Source of the DNA: Pseudanabaena cinerea FACHB-1277
Lineage (GTDB): Bacteria; Cyanobacteriota; Cyanobacteriia; Pseudanabaenales; Pseudanabaenaceae
Assembly (NCBI RefSeq): GCF_014696345.1
Contig: NZ_JACJPY010000007.1
Coordinates: 48,423-112,422 of the forward strand
Direction: 5' to 3'
Length of the DNA stretch: 64,000 bases
Within the stretch, counting starts at the first letter, position 1. Every line of letters starts with the position of its first letter. The notes under the pieces were generated by a model that worked only from the letters and a program-made list of their open reading frames with translations, had not been told where the DNA came from and did not search any database. This document shows, piece after piece, positions 41,536-50,322 of the stretch. Made by a program: the position numbers and the translations under genes.

Positions 41536-43818
41536 ATGATTACAAATCCCAAATTTATGGCATCAACGGAAATTATCGATCGCTTACGTCAAACCCTGCG
41601 CCAAGGACAACAGGCAATGGCGGATTGGGAGGGGGGCGAGTTGGCAGTGGCAGCCGTACCAGGAGCTGGTAAATCTACGGGCATGGCAGTGGCAGCCGCG
41701 ATCGCGATCGCCAAATTTCAATTGCATCGCCAACAGCAACTGGTAATCGTCACCTTGACCCGTTCGGCGGTGAGTAATATTCGCAAAAAGGTATTAGCGC
41801 ATTTAAAAGAATTGCGACTGCCCTCTAGTGCCTTCACCGTCAGCACGCTGCATAGTTTAGCCTATACGATCGCCAATAACCATCGGGAATTGTCGGGCAT
41901 CGGTGAGACTACGATTGTCTCTGAGGCACAAAAGTTACGTCTAATCCGCAGTGCTGCGAGTCTGTGGGTCAAAGAGAACCCCAAAATTTACGCCTTGCTA
42001 TTGGAGGGGCGGGGCTTTGATGGCGAAGATACGGAACGGTTGCGCCGCCAAACTGTATTGAGGACAGATATTTTGCCATCGGTGGGCAGAGAGGCGATCG
42101 CCAATGCCAAGAGTTCGGGGCTAAGTCCTGATGATTTGCGACAGGTCACAGCGTCCGATGATAGCAACATTCTCGAAATTGCCGCAGGCATCTATGAAAT
42201 CTACGGCAGATTATTAAAACAGGAGAAAGCGATCGATTATGACGACATGATTTTAGGAGCTTTAAAGGTCTTAGACAATCCAGAGGTGCGCCGCCATTGG
42301 CAAGAGAAAATTTTTGCAGTTTTTGAAGATGAGGCTCAAGATTCTTCACCATTGCAAACTAAGTTATTAGAGATTCTATCGGTTAGTCATCGACAAGGCA
42401 CTCAACAGGAAGTAAAAAATTTAATGCGAGTGGGTGATCCCAATCAAGCCATCAATTCCACATTTACCACCGCCGATCCACGCTTCTTTAACGATTTTTG
42501 CGATCGCTGTCACAAGCTAGGGCGATTACTGCCCCTCAAGGAGGCGGGACGTAGCACTCAAAATATTATGCAGGCAGCAAACTATGTCCTAAGTTGGGTA
42601 AACCATCATTACAGTAAGACTAATGAGAATAACGAGGTTAACAAGCCCTTTTACCCCCAAAAAATTCACCCTGTTCCTGAAGGTGATCCGCAAAAAAATC
42701 CCGATCCCATTGATCGAGGTATAGAAATCCATTTGGGAAATGAGATCGCCACGATTGAAGAAGAAGTGGAACTAATTGGCAAACGGATTGTGCAGTTACT
42801 ACAACAAAATCCACTATTAAGTATCGCCATTTTAGTTAGACAACATAACCAAGGTCAATTTATCAGCAAGTCCCTAGCATGGTTAACGGAAAGGCATAAT
42901 ATTAAAATCTATGATGTGGAACAAAGCGATCGCCAATCGCGAGTGCCAATGGATATGTTGGCAATTCTGCAATTTATGGAACGCCCCCACTCCCCCGACA
43001 ACCTCAAAGCGGCGCTAGAAGTGCTAAAAGGTCGCCAAAAAATCTCCTCACAACAGGATCTCAATGAGCTTGCCAGCACCCCTGAGAAGTTCCTTTATCC
43101 CACCTTGATCGATGCACCCCTTTCAGAAATTGCCCAAGAAGCCCAAGCTAAATGCGTGGGACTGCTCCGCGCCAAAATAGAACTGCCCCTCTATAACCTG
43201 ATTCCCTTTATTGCCTTCACTCTCTATGACGATGAGGCGGGGCTATTGGCAACTGCCGATAAATTGGGCGATCATCTCAATCAGCAGTTAATTGGCAATT
43301 ATTCTATGCACACAGTCATAGAATCTCTCAAAGAAATTGTGGAGTCGGAGAAGTTTGAGGCGATCGAAGGTGAGAACCATGAGGATCGCTATATTGTCAG
43401 TGGACAGGTGACTTTAATTGGGCTGCATAAAGCTAAAGGGTTAGATTGGGATGTGGTATTTATGCCCTTTCTCCATAAACGAATTTGTCCAGGGGAGCCA
43501 TATATTCCAGAGTCAAATAAATTTTTGGGAGATTTTGGCATTGCCGAAGTGACGCGGATTCAGATTGGCGCAATTATTCATCACGAACCGATCCTCGATG
43601 CTCAAAGGGCATGGCAAAAATGCACCTATGTCAAACAAGCAGAAGAGTTTCGACTGCTTTATGTGGGGATGACCCGCGCTAAACGACTGCTCTGGCTATC
43701 GGCGGCAAATTCGGCTCCCTTTGGCTGGAATACCCTTGAAAATCGCAGCGATCGCGTTGAGCCTTGTCCAGTTTTACCCGCGTTACAAAAATTAGTTGCC
43801 ACCCATCCGCGCTTCTAA
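41536..43818 (+). CDS. UvrD/PcrA-type SF1 ATP-dependent helicase
   Basis: 760 residues. Motif I VPGAGKSTGM (~43-53), Ia TLTRSAVSNIRKK, II VFEDEAQDSSPLQ, III VGDPNQAINSTF, V LIGLHKAKGLDWDVVFMPF and VI LLYVGMTRAKRLLW are all present, so it should be an active 3'-5' DNA helicase for repair or recombination. It lacks an obvious C-terminal nuclease domain. It may pair functionally with the degenerate helicase-like protein at 37.6 kb. After its stop comes the inverted pilin fragment. Confidence 0.9.
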   Translation: MITNPKFMASTEIIDRLRQTLRQGQQAMADWEGGELAVAAVPGAGKSTGMAVAAAIAIAKFQLHRQQQLVIVTLTRSAVSNIRKKVLAHLKELRLPSSAFTVSTLHSLAYTIANNHRELSGIGETTIVSEAQKLRLIRSAASLWVKENPKIYALLLEGRGFDGEDTERLRRQTVLRTDILPSVGREAIANAKSSGLSPDDLRQVTASDDSNILEIAAGIYEIYGRLLKQEKAIDYDDMILGALKVLDNPEVRRHWQEKIFAVFEDEAQDSSPLQTKLLEILSVSHRQGTQQEVKNLMRVGDPNQAINSTFTTADPRFFNDFCDRCHKLGRLLPLKEAGRSTQNIMQAANYVLSWVNHHYSKTNENNEVNKPFYPQKIHPVPEGDPQKNPDPIDRGIEIHLGNEIATIEEEVELIGKRIVQLLQQNPLLSIAILVRQHNQGQFISKSLAWLTERHNIKIYDVEQSDRQSRVPMDMLAILQFMERPHSPDNLKAALEVLKGRQKISSQQDLNELASTPEKFLYPTLIDAPLSEIAQEAQAKCVGLLRAKIELPLYNLIPFIAFTLYDDEAGLLATADKLGDHLNQQLIGNYSMHTVIESLKEIVESEKFEAIEGENHEDRYIVSGQVTLIGLHKAKGLDWDVVFMPFLHKRICPGEPYIPESNKFLGDFGIAEVTRIQIGAIIHHEPILDAQRAWQKCTYVKQAEEFRLLYVGMTRAKRLLWLSAANSAPFGWNTLENRSDRVEPCPVLPALQKLVATHPRF

Positions 43819-43828
43819 AGCTTTATTA

Positions 43829-43998
43829 CAATAGACTGTATGATGGTAAAACACTAAAATTTACAGGACAAAGCACATCTTGATCGTCAGCAGTAATTCT
43901 GCCAGGGGGGGGTTTAGCCATTAGCATCATTGGAAGTGCAATATAGGGTTTCTAGTTGCACCATAGGGTTTAATCTAGTTACGCCCACCACCCCCAAA
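43829..43998 (-). pseudogene. Inverted copy of pilA 3' end
   Basis: The minus strand repeats the last ~155 coding bases, stop region and ATACAGTCTATTG following pilA (16255-16423) with only a few substitutions. One extra C in the C-run (8 against 7) shifts the frame. There is no start, leader or N-terminal helix, so it is not expressed as pilin. It starts 11 bp after the helicase stop. Confidence 0.9.
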
Positions 43999-44108
43999 TC
44001 GAATCACAGGGATTTTCTGATTTGGGTTTCAGCACGTAGCTTTATGCTTTGTATTAAAATCAACAGAGTATTATTGATTTAGGTAGGTGCAAATTGTCAG
44101 GAACAGCT

Positions 44109-44984
44109 ATGCGAAAAAGATCTGAGCCTTGGTTGCATCGGTGGTCGCGCCCTGCGATCACTGTTTTAACCCTATTTGGCTTTTCCCTTACCACCTATTT
44201 GACGGTCACGCATTTTTTAGGACAGAAAACGGCTCTTTGTAGCGTTGAGGGTAGCGGTTGTGACCTGGTACTGACCAGTGAATATGCCAAGATATTTGGT
44301 ATTCCCCTAACGATTTTTGGGGCTTTGGGATATCTCACCTTGGGGCTGCTGGCTGGTGTGCCTCTCTTACTAAAACGTGATGAGCCAAAGGCGCAGGCGC
44401 AACTCAAGGAACTAACCGCCTATCTGATGTTTATGTTATCTTCAGCAACCTTTGTATTTAGTGGCTATTTGATGTACTTGCTGGCATCGGGTAGCATTGG
44501 TGGACAGCCACAGGTATGCCTCTATTGCATCTCATCTGCGGTGACAATGACCACCATCTGGTTACTGACAGTATTTGGCAATCCTTGGAAGGATATTGGC
44601 AATCTGTTTTTTACAGGGGCGATCGTGGCGGTAGTGACTTTGACTGGCACTGTGGGGGTCTATGCTAGTCAAGGCAAGATCGCAGCTCAGTCTAACTCCT
44701 TTGCAGGGCGCTTAGCACAGCATTTAACAGCGACCAATGCCAAGATGTATGGTGCATATTGGTGTTCACACTGTGCGGAACAGAAGGCAATTTTTGGGGA
44801 AGCCAAAAAGTCAATTCCTTATGTAGAGTGTGATCCGAAAGGAGAAAATCCTCAAACTGCTTTATGCCAACAAAAGGGGATTACAGGATACCCCACTTGG
44901 GAAATCAAAGGGCAAATGTTATCGGGACGGCGCAGCTTAGAAGAGTTAGCCAATGCTTCGGGCTATACAGGCGATCGCAGTTAG
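44109..44984 (+). CDS. Vitamin K epoxide reductase-thioredoxin fusion (disulfide-forming)
   Basis: About 291 residues. I prefer ATG 44109, with AGGA 6 bp before it; the TTG at 44094 in the track is the alternative. The first ~200 residues hold 4-5 membrane helices with the VKOR cysteines: CSVEGSGCDLVLTSEYAKIFGIPL (loop Cys pair and conserved Ser region) and the active CLYC. The C-terminal periplasmic part is thioredoxin-like with YWCSHCAEQK and a cis-Pro loop GYPTWEI. The fusion, known in cyanobacteria and plastids (LTO1), oxidises protein thiols in the lumen/periplasm using quinone. It is followed by a strong hairpin. Confidence 0.92.
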   Translation: MRKRSEPWLHRWSRPAITVLTLFGFSLTTYLTVTHFLGQKTALCSVEGSGCDLVLTSEYAKIFGIPLTIFGALGYLTLGLLAGVPLLLKRDEPKAQAQLKELTAYLMFMLSSATFVFSGYLMYLLASGSIGGQPQVCLYCISSAVTMTTIWLLTVFGNPWKDIGNLFFTGAIVAVVTLTGTVGVYASQGKIAAQSNSFAGRLAQHLTATNAKMYGAYWCSHCAEQKAIFGEAKKSIPYVECDPKGENPQTALCQQKGITGYPTWEIKGQMLSGRRSLEELANASGYTGDRS

Positions 44985-44988
44985 CCAC

Positions 44989-45021
44989 AAACCAAAAAAT
45001 GGCTATGCCATTTTTTGGTTT
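44989..45021. terminator. Hairpin with TAT loop between convergent genes
   Basis: AAACCAAAAAATGGC / GCCATTTTTTGGTTT, perfect 15-bp stem with a 3-nt loop, 4 bp after the VKOR stop. T-run on both sides. Confidence 0.8.
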
Positions 45022-45125
45022 TACCAAACCCTAGGGCAGAAATTATGAGGAGTAGCCATTTCAAAGGTATCATAGGAATTCAAGATGTTTTTATTCAATT
45101 TTACGGGATTTAATTTTATTGGATT

Positions 45126-45977
45126 TTATAGCCCCCAATACTTGATCCTATTTTGAAGCCAGCCATTTTTGCGCCACTTTTCGACAATGGCAAATACTGC
45201 CTCCCGCAATTCTAAATGCTGCAAACCTCTCGGCAAAGCGATCGCTAGGCTATGCAACGCTAGGGGTTGACCAGTAATCTGGTAATCAGGATTATCCAGC
45301 AACCATTGCGTCAAGCTACTGCGATCGCCCACAAAAGCTTGAACTGTTCCCTTCTTTAGAGCCGCTAAACCCGCTTGGTATGAATCAGCACCGACAATGA
45401 TCGCCCGTGGCAGTTTCCATTGGATCGCGGCGATCGCAGTAGAGTTTTTGAGAACAGCAATATTAGCCTGTTGAAGTTCACTGATGGAAATATGGCGCGG
45501 CGCAATCAGAACGGTGCTATCGGTGTAGTAGGGTAGTGAAAAATCCACTAGGCGAGATCGGTTAGTGGTTACTGTAATTTGGGCGATCGCTAGGTCAATT
45601 TGATTGCTTTGTAATACGGATAGGCGATCGCGATTGGTGACAGGCAGAAGCTCTAAGCCTAAATTTAATTCCTTGGCTAACTCGCGGGCGATGTCTATTT
45701 CTAAGCCCATTAATTTACTAGCCATATTTTGTTGGCGATCGCGAAATCCTAGGGGAGGCAGGTTATCCTTGACCCCGATGATCAATTTGCCATGTTTACG
45801 AATCCTTTGCATAGAGCTAGTTTGCCCTTTCGCCGATTGGATTTGCGAGTTGAGATCCACCAAGTCGGCGGCGATCGCAAGATTAACAGCCCCGTCTAAG
45901 CTGGGAATACATATTCCCATAGCACTAGCCATGATGAGCATATTTACACTGAGTCTTTGCATAACCGAATTGATCAT
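45126..45977 (-). CDS. Polar amino-acid-type substrate-binding protein (family 3)
   Basis: The ORF track begins at 46061, but its first 28 codons overlap the upstream gene and lack a signal. ATG 45977 overlaps the upstream stop as ATGA and gives 283 residues starting MINSVMQRLSVNMLIMASAMG, a plausible signal peptide. The mature domain follows the SBP_bac_3 pattern: GKLIIGVKDNLPPLGFRD, GLEIDIARELAKELNLGLELLPV, DLAIAQITVTTNRSRLVDFSLPYY and a second lobe with AFVGDRSSLTQWLL. It would bind an amino acid in the periplasm, for transport or sensing. No permease gene is nearby. Confidence 0.85.
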   Translation of the reverse strand: MINSVMQRLSVNMLIMASAMGICIPSLDGAVNLAIAADLVDLNSQIQSAKGQTSSMQRIRKHGKLIIGVKDNLPPLGFRDRQQNMASKLMGLEIDIARELAKELNLGLELLPVTNRDRLSVLQSNQIDLAIAQITVTTNRSRLVDFSLPYYTDSTVLIAPRHISISELQQANIAVLKNSTAIAAIQWKLPRAIIVGADSYQAGLAALKKGTVQAFVGDRSSLTQWLLDNPDYQITGQPLALHSLAIALPRGLQHLELREAVFAIVEKWRKNGWLQNRIKYWGL

Positions 45978-46681
45978 GGAACCAAGCTTATCTCTAATTC
46001 TTGCTTTGCAGCCTGAGCATCCCCAATATATCGCGTCATTGTCTTGCAATACTTCGGACATAAAAAAAGGGGAACAAAAAAGCTATTCATCGGATAACTA
46101 TAGTAAGGATCATTCCAAGCAAATTCACCTGTTGTTGGATCAACGCCTGTTTTAGAAAAAACAGTGCTGCGATGCGATCCAGGATTCCAGTAACCAGCGT
46201 TTGTCGTTACTACGCTTTTAGCTTTGACATTAGAATAAACACCTAAAGCTGCTGCCGCCGAGTCATTGTTATCAGCAAAGCGAATAGCAAACAAATTCGA
46301 TGAGTTGCTAGCGCTTATAAAGTTGCTATTGCCAAAGTCAAAGAAATAATCACCGTAGCCAATATTTTGACTGGGGACACGAAATCCCCCGTAAGTGAGT
46401 CCTGTATTCAATCCTGAAATTGGTAGATTACCCGTAATGCCTACCCATACATAATCGTTGTCTACTTTAACGGCAGTTCCACCAATGTCATAGATACCAG
46501 TGTTGTTAACATCAAGACTGTCTCCAATGCGGTCAGCAGCATAATTCCAGTTGTTGTAGAGGTTGCCAGCTATTGCAGTTTCAGTTTTTAGAAGGGGAGA
46601 TATAATTGAGAACAGTGATGCAGGAAGCAATAGAACAAATAAATTAACTACTTTAAACTGCGAAATTTTGTCTTGTTGCAT
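45974..46681 (-). CDS. XDD3-type exosortase-dependent surface protein, apparently C-terminally altered
   Basis: I prefer the start at ATG 46681 (MQQDKISQF), which has GAGG six bases upstream; the track uses 46693. Signal peptide VVNLFVLLLPASLFSIISP. Mature part: NNWNYAADRIGDSL, IYDIGGTAVKVDNDYVWVGITGNLPISG, IGYGDYFFDFGN, NLFAIRFADNNDSAAAALGVYSNVKAKSV, a pattern I know from XDD3-family cyanobacterial surface proteins. After ~residue 195 the sequence (FVPLFLCPKYCKTMTRYIGDAQAAKQELEI) is charged and shows no PEP-CTERM sorting signal, so the C-terminus seems replaced or frameshifted. Its stop overlaps the binding-protein start. Confidence 0.6.
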   Translation of the reverse strand: MQQDKISQFKVVNLFVLLLPASLFSIISPLLKTETAIAGNLYNNWNYAADRIGDSLDVNNTGIYDIGGTAVKVDNDYVWVGITGNLPISGLNTGLTYGGFRVPSQNIGYGDYFFDFGNSNFISASNSSNLFAIRFADNNDSAAAALGVYSNVKAKSVVTTNAGYWNPGSHRSTVFSKTGVDPTTGEFAWNDPYYSYPMNSFFVPLFLCPKYCKTMTRYIGDAQAAKQELEISLVP

Positions 46682-46881
46682 GGGATACCTCATTGATTTA
46701 GTTGTGGTAAGTCTCGGAAATTAGTAAGACCTTAATAAAAACATCTAGCCAGATTAATTTAAACCCATAGATTCCCTTGATTTGCCCTGTGTTTGCCCTG
46801 AGCTAAACCGTAGAATAGCGATCGCAGCCCGAAAAAATACCCTATAATGCCAATAAGCAAATTAACAAACACTTTAAAGCT

Positions 46882-47214
46882 GTGAGACTTTCGGGCGAAG
46901 CCAACACTATTACGGCATCGGTTTTACGCTGTGATGAGGTCATTCATACCTTGCGCCAACAGCGTGAGGCGATTTGTGTTTTTCATGTTGCATCGCTGTT
47001 TTTGTTTGGATCGGTGGCACGAGATCAGGCTAAGGCTAGTAGTGATGTTGATTTATTAGTTGAGTTTTCGCAGCCTGTGGGTTTGTTTACGTTGGCTCGA
47101 TTGCAAATTTATCTTGAAAAATTATTGGGTTGTGCGATCGATTTGGGTACGCCTGACTCACTCAAGCCCTATATACAGGATTTAGTAATAGAGAGGGCAA
47201 AGCGCGTTTTATAG
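46882..47214 (+). CDS. MNT-type nucleotidyltransferase (antitoxin of HEPN-MNT), orphaned
   Basis: 110 residues from GTG 46882. Carries LFLFGSVARDQAKASSDVDLLVEF, the GSxxR...DxD core of minimal nucleotidyltransferases, and a helical C-terminus LGTPDSLKPYIQDLVIERAKRVL. In HEPN-MNT modules this protein AMPylates and blocks a HEPN RNase encoded just downstream. Here only the last 28 codons of a HEPN-like gene remain after it, so the toxin is lost. The active-site residues are intact. Confidence 0.85.
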   Translation: MRLSGEANTITASVLRCDEVIHTLRQQREAICVFHVASLFLFGSVARDQAKASSDVDLLVEFSQPVGLFTLARLQIYLEKLLGCAIDLGTPDSLKPYIQDLVIERAKRVL

Positions 47215-47221
47215 ATCTTTA

Positions 47222-47305
47222 CGGCAACGATTACAGGAAATAATTATCACTGAAGATTTGCCACCATTGATCGTGTGGGTTCAAGAATTGATTGAAAATG
47301 TTTAA
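47222..47305 (+). pseudogene. C-terminal remnant of a HEPN (DUF86) toxin gene
   Basis: In frame to TAA 47303: RQRLQEIIITEDLPPLIVWVQELIENV. The I-I-x-x-DLPPL-x(n)-L motif is the end of DUF86-type HEPN proteins. No start or N-terminal RxxxxH region is present. It sits right behind the MNT gene where the intact toxin would be. Confidence 0.7.
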
Positions 47306-47320
47306 ACAGGGATTGCTATT

Positions 47321-49906
47321 ATGAATTTAAATGAATTTATTCTAAAAATCGCGAAATCAAAATTACTGAACCCAAAATATATTCCAACACTTATTGCTGT
47401 GTTTGGAGAAGAAGGTCGTGGTAAATCGATTGAAAAATGCTGTGAAGAATTTCTCAAAGATAGCAATGGTAACGTTCAGCCAAGACAGACAACCGATAGC
47501 TACCTAAAACAAATATATGAATTCTTTTGGCAAAAGCATCCAGAGTTAAGCCCTGTAGATGGTAATAGAAAGAGAAAGGTATTAACCGACTATTTGGTGG
47601 AGTTATATGAAAAGCAGGAAAATAAGGACGGAAACAGTGATCGCCCCTCAACCCCAACTAATCCCCAAAATATCCCTAATCCCGAATCAATCCCAGAATT
47701 AACAACCCTTGAGTTTATTGGACGCGATCGCGATCTGACTAATCTCGCAAATCTCAGCAGACAAGCCAAAATCGTCTTAATCAAGGCTGGGGCGGGTGTA
47801 GGCAAATCAACCCTAGCGCGTGAGTTTTTGCAGACGTATTTTAAGAAAGTGATTCGGCTCGAGATGGGTTTGGAGTCGGGGAACGTTACGCCTGCGGAAG
47901 AGAAGGTGTCGCAAATCTTACGGAAAGATTTTGATGAGGAGCCTAGTCGGGATTTTGGGATTAATTTGGATATTTTGAGAGAGAAGTTAGCGGATCGGGC
48001 AAATCCTATTGGAGTGCTAATCGATAATCTCGAACCTGCGTTAGATGAAAATTATCGCTTTCGGGAGAAGTTGCGCGGCTATGATGCTTTGTTGGCGGTG
48101 TTGGGCGATCGCGATGTCTCTTCGTTTACGCTGATCACCAGTCGGCGATCGCTGATTACTCCACGAGCGAGGGTACATGAGTATTCACTGGAGGGTCTAG
48201 ACATTACAGCATGGCAGCAATATTTCCATGATTGCGAGAATGGGGCAGATTCTGAGGCGTTATTGCAGATGTGTGTTGCCTATAACGGGAATGCAAAGGT
48301 AATGGATATTCTACATGGTGCGATTAAAAACCGTTTTGATGGCAATATTGGAGCCTATTGGAGTCGATACAAGGATGCTTTGTTGGCAGATTCGGAACTA
48401 GAGACTTTGATTTCGGTGGAAATGGATTGGTTGCGAGATAATCAACCTAATGCTTATAAGCTGCTTTGTCGGATGGGTTGCTATCGCTATCAGGATGTAA
48501 AAACTGTTCCTTTTGATGGGTTGATTTGTTTGTTATGGGATGTAGCTGAATCTCAAAGAATTGGGGTTGTAAATTATCTGAGTAAAACTTCTTTGATTGA
48601 AGCTAAAGGCGAATACTATTTACACCCTGCTGTTCGTGAATTCACCAAATTGCGCTTATTAGAAGATAAAATCAATTGGGAAATAGTAAATCTCAAAGCA
48701 GCAGAATATTGGGAATCTACAATTGTAGATAAAACTTTTTTACAAAACCATTTAAATGTTTTTGAAGCCTTTTATCACTATTACACAATTGAAAATTATA
48801 AAAATGCTTTTTTGATTTTTATTGAGAAGACAAATATAACTGGTTATGAAAGAAACCGATACGCTTACTTAAGGTTTTGGGGGTATTCATCACAAATAGC
48901 TAATTGCCTAAAGAAACTGATAGACAAATTGGAGGGCATAGATAAAACTCAATTATTGGGGACAATTGGAGCGTGTTATTATTACAATACTGACTATAAA
49001 CTAGCTATTGAGTTCTTTGAAAAAGCTAAATGTTATGTTGAATCGGAATCAGATTATTGTCATCAAAGACTACACTCAGACTGCCATAACTATTTGGCTC
49101 GTTGTTATCGTCATCTTGGAGAGTTTAATAAAGCTATCCAGCATTGCAATATTGCTTTGAATAATATTGATAAAATAAATCTACTAGAAGAAGAAAAAAT
49201 CAAAAAAGAAAAACACTATCTAGAAAGAATGAAAAGTAGTATTTTTCGATCTTTTTCTTCTATCTATCATGATTTATGTGAATATGATAAAGGTATTTCG
49301 TACGCTGAGCAGTCGTTAAAATGTTCAAATCATTCAAGTAAATTAGAAGTTCTGTATAGAGAATCTGGAGATTCTCTAGCTTACAAGTCTTTGTCGCTTT
49401 ATGCTCAAAACAATTCTAGTGAAGCTATTGATACTATGCTTCATGCTATAGAGAACTTTGAAGTAGTTAAAGACTATCTCTCAGAAGGTTACGCAAGATG
49501 TTATTTAATTAGATTTTACTTGAAAACTGATTTGAGAGAAGCGCAAACTCAGATACTGAGGGTTCAAGAAATCTGCAATAGAGGCTGCAAACCGATAATG
49601 TTCCAAGCTAGGTTTTGTGGAAGTAAAGCTCTTTTTTACAGACAAAATTTTTATCTTACCCAGGAAAGAAAATATTTAAATGATACAATTAGCCAACATT
49701 TAGAATGTATTAAGCTGTTGGATAGAATTCAAGTTAAATCTCAACTTGCAGAAGAGTATTTCCAGCTTGCTCTAACATATCAGGCAATAGGCGAACATAA
49801 CCAAGCAGAAGAATATAAAGCAAAAGCACTAGAACTTTTCGCACAAATGGAAGCGCCGAAACAAATCGAGAGAGTTAACAAAGCCTTTAGAGGAAACATA
49901 CAATGA
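47321..49906 (+). CDS. STAND-type NTPase with TPR sensor region
   Basis: 861 residues. An N-terminal ~105-residue helical domain of unknown type is followed by a linker rich in Pro/Asn. The NTPase part starts LEFIGRDRDLTNL (~130) with Walker A KAGAGVGKSTLA (~155-166), Walker B-like GVLIDNLEP, sensor TLITSRRSL and a winged-helix segment (PFDGLICLLWDVAE...LIEAKGEYYLHPAVREF). The C-terminal ~400 residues are TPR-like helices (YYYNTDYKLAIEFFEKAK, CYRHLGEFNKAIQHCNIAL, LTYQAIGEHNQAEEYKAKALELF). This is the STAND layout used in signalling and anti-phage sensors. It overlaps the next gene by 4 bp, which overlaps an HNH gene. Confidence 0.82.
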   Translation: MNLNEFILKIAKSKLLNPKYIPTLIAVFGEEGRGKSIEKCCEEFLKDSNGNVQPRQTTDSYLKQIYEFFWQKHPELSPVDGNRKRKVLTDYLVELYEKQENKDGNSDRPSTPTNPQNIPNPESIPELTTLEFIGRDRDLTNLANLSRQAKIVLIKAGAGVGKSTLAREFLQTYFKKVIRLEMGLESGNVTPAEEKVSQILRKDFDEEPSRDFGINLDILREKLADRANPIGVLIDNLEPALDENYRFREKLRGYDALLAVLGDRDVSSFTLITSRRSLITPRARVHEYSLEGLDITAWQQYFHDCENGADSEALLQMCVAYNGNAKVMDILHGAIKNRFDGNIGAYWSRYKDALLADSELETLISVEMDWLRDNQPNAYKLLCRMGCYRYQDVKTVPFDGLICLLWDVAESQRIGVVNYLSKTSLIEAKGEYYLHPAVREFTKLRLLEDKINWEIVNLKAAEYWESTIVDKTFLQNHLNVFEAFYHYYTIENYKNAFLIFIEKTNITGYERNRYAYLRFWGYSSQIANCLKKLIDKLEGIDKTQLLGTIGACYYYNTDYKLAIEFFEKAKCYVESESDYCHQRLHSDCHNYLARCYRHLGEFNKAIQHCNIALNNIDKINLLEEEKIKKEKHYLERMKSSIFRSFSSIYHDLCEYDKGISYAEQSLKCSNHSSKLEVLYRESGDSLAYKSLSLYAQNNSSEAIDTMLHAIENFEVVKDYLSEGYARCYLIRFYLKTDLREAQTQILRVQEICNRGCKPIMFQARFCGSKALFYRQNFYLTQERKYLNDTISQHLECIKLLDRIQVKSQLAEEYFQLALTYQAIGEHNQAEEYKAKALELFAQMEAPKQIERVNKAFRGNIQ

Positions 49907-49910
49907 ATAC
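49836..49910 (+). repeat. Seam repeat, copy 1 (end of STAND gene)
   Basis: GAAGCGCCGAAACAAATCGA followed by GTTAACAAAGCCTTTAGAGG and an ATGAAT start. Homologous to 51961-52040 over ~75 bp; its second half recurs at 50758 and 51857. Confidence 0.8.
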
Positions 49911-50322
49911 TCAATTAGTGGATTCGATCGCCCAGTTAATCAAATCCCTCCCCGAAGAAGATCGCTCATTACTGAGGGACAAGTTACTAACTGACCTCTT
50001 CATCCCAATTTCCAACACCCAAACATCCCCATCTCAAAACATACAACTCGAACCACCCAAACAAGAACCTAACTTAAACCTAGCCAATGTATCAACCCTA
50101 AGCGATCAGCAAGTAATTGCCCTCACCGAACTTCAGATGGAACCATCTCAAGATCAAAAATTAAGTCAACTTTTGCAGACCCAACAAGAAAGAACCCTGA
50201 CCACCGCCGAGCAGTCCGAGCTAGAAATGTTAATGGAAATTTATCAAGCAGGACTGCTCCGCAAAGCCCAAGCCCTAAATGAAAGCGTCAAACGTGGACT
50301 AAGGCAACCCTTAAGCGTATGA
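49903..50322 (+). CDS. Small helical protein between STAND and HNH genes (139 aa)
   Basis: 139 residues: MNTQLVDSIAQLIKSLPEEDRSLLRDKL at the start, a Pro/Gln/Asn-rich linker, then a helical part VIALTELQMEPSQDQKLSQLLQTQQERTLTTAEQSELEMLMEIYQAGLLRKAQALNESVKRGL. No catalytic motif. In my recollection, similar small proteins often precede HNH genes in cyanobacteria, so it may be a partner of the nuclease, acting like an antitoxin or adaptor. Overlaps both neighbours by 4 bp, so translation of all three is coupled. Confidence 0.7.
   Translation: MNTQLVDSIAQLIKSLPEEDRSLLRDKLLTDLFIPISNTQTSPSQNIQLEPPKQEPNLNLANVSTLSDQQVIALTELQMEPSQDQKLSQLLQTQQERTLTTAEQSELEMLMEIYQAGLLRKAQALNESVKRGLRQPLSV

Noticed and set aside
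45978-46061. N-terminal extension of the binding-protein ORF
   Set aside because: It overlaps the upstream gene, has no signal peptide, and an ATGA-coupled start lies at 45977.
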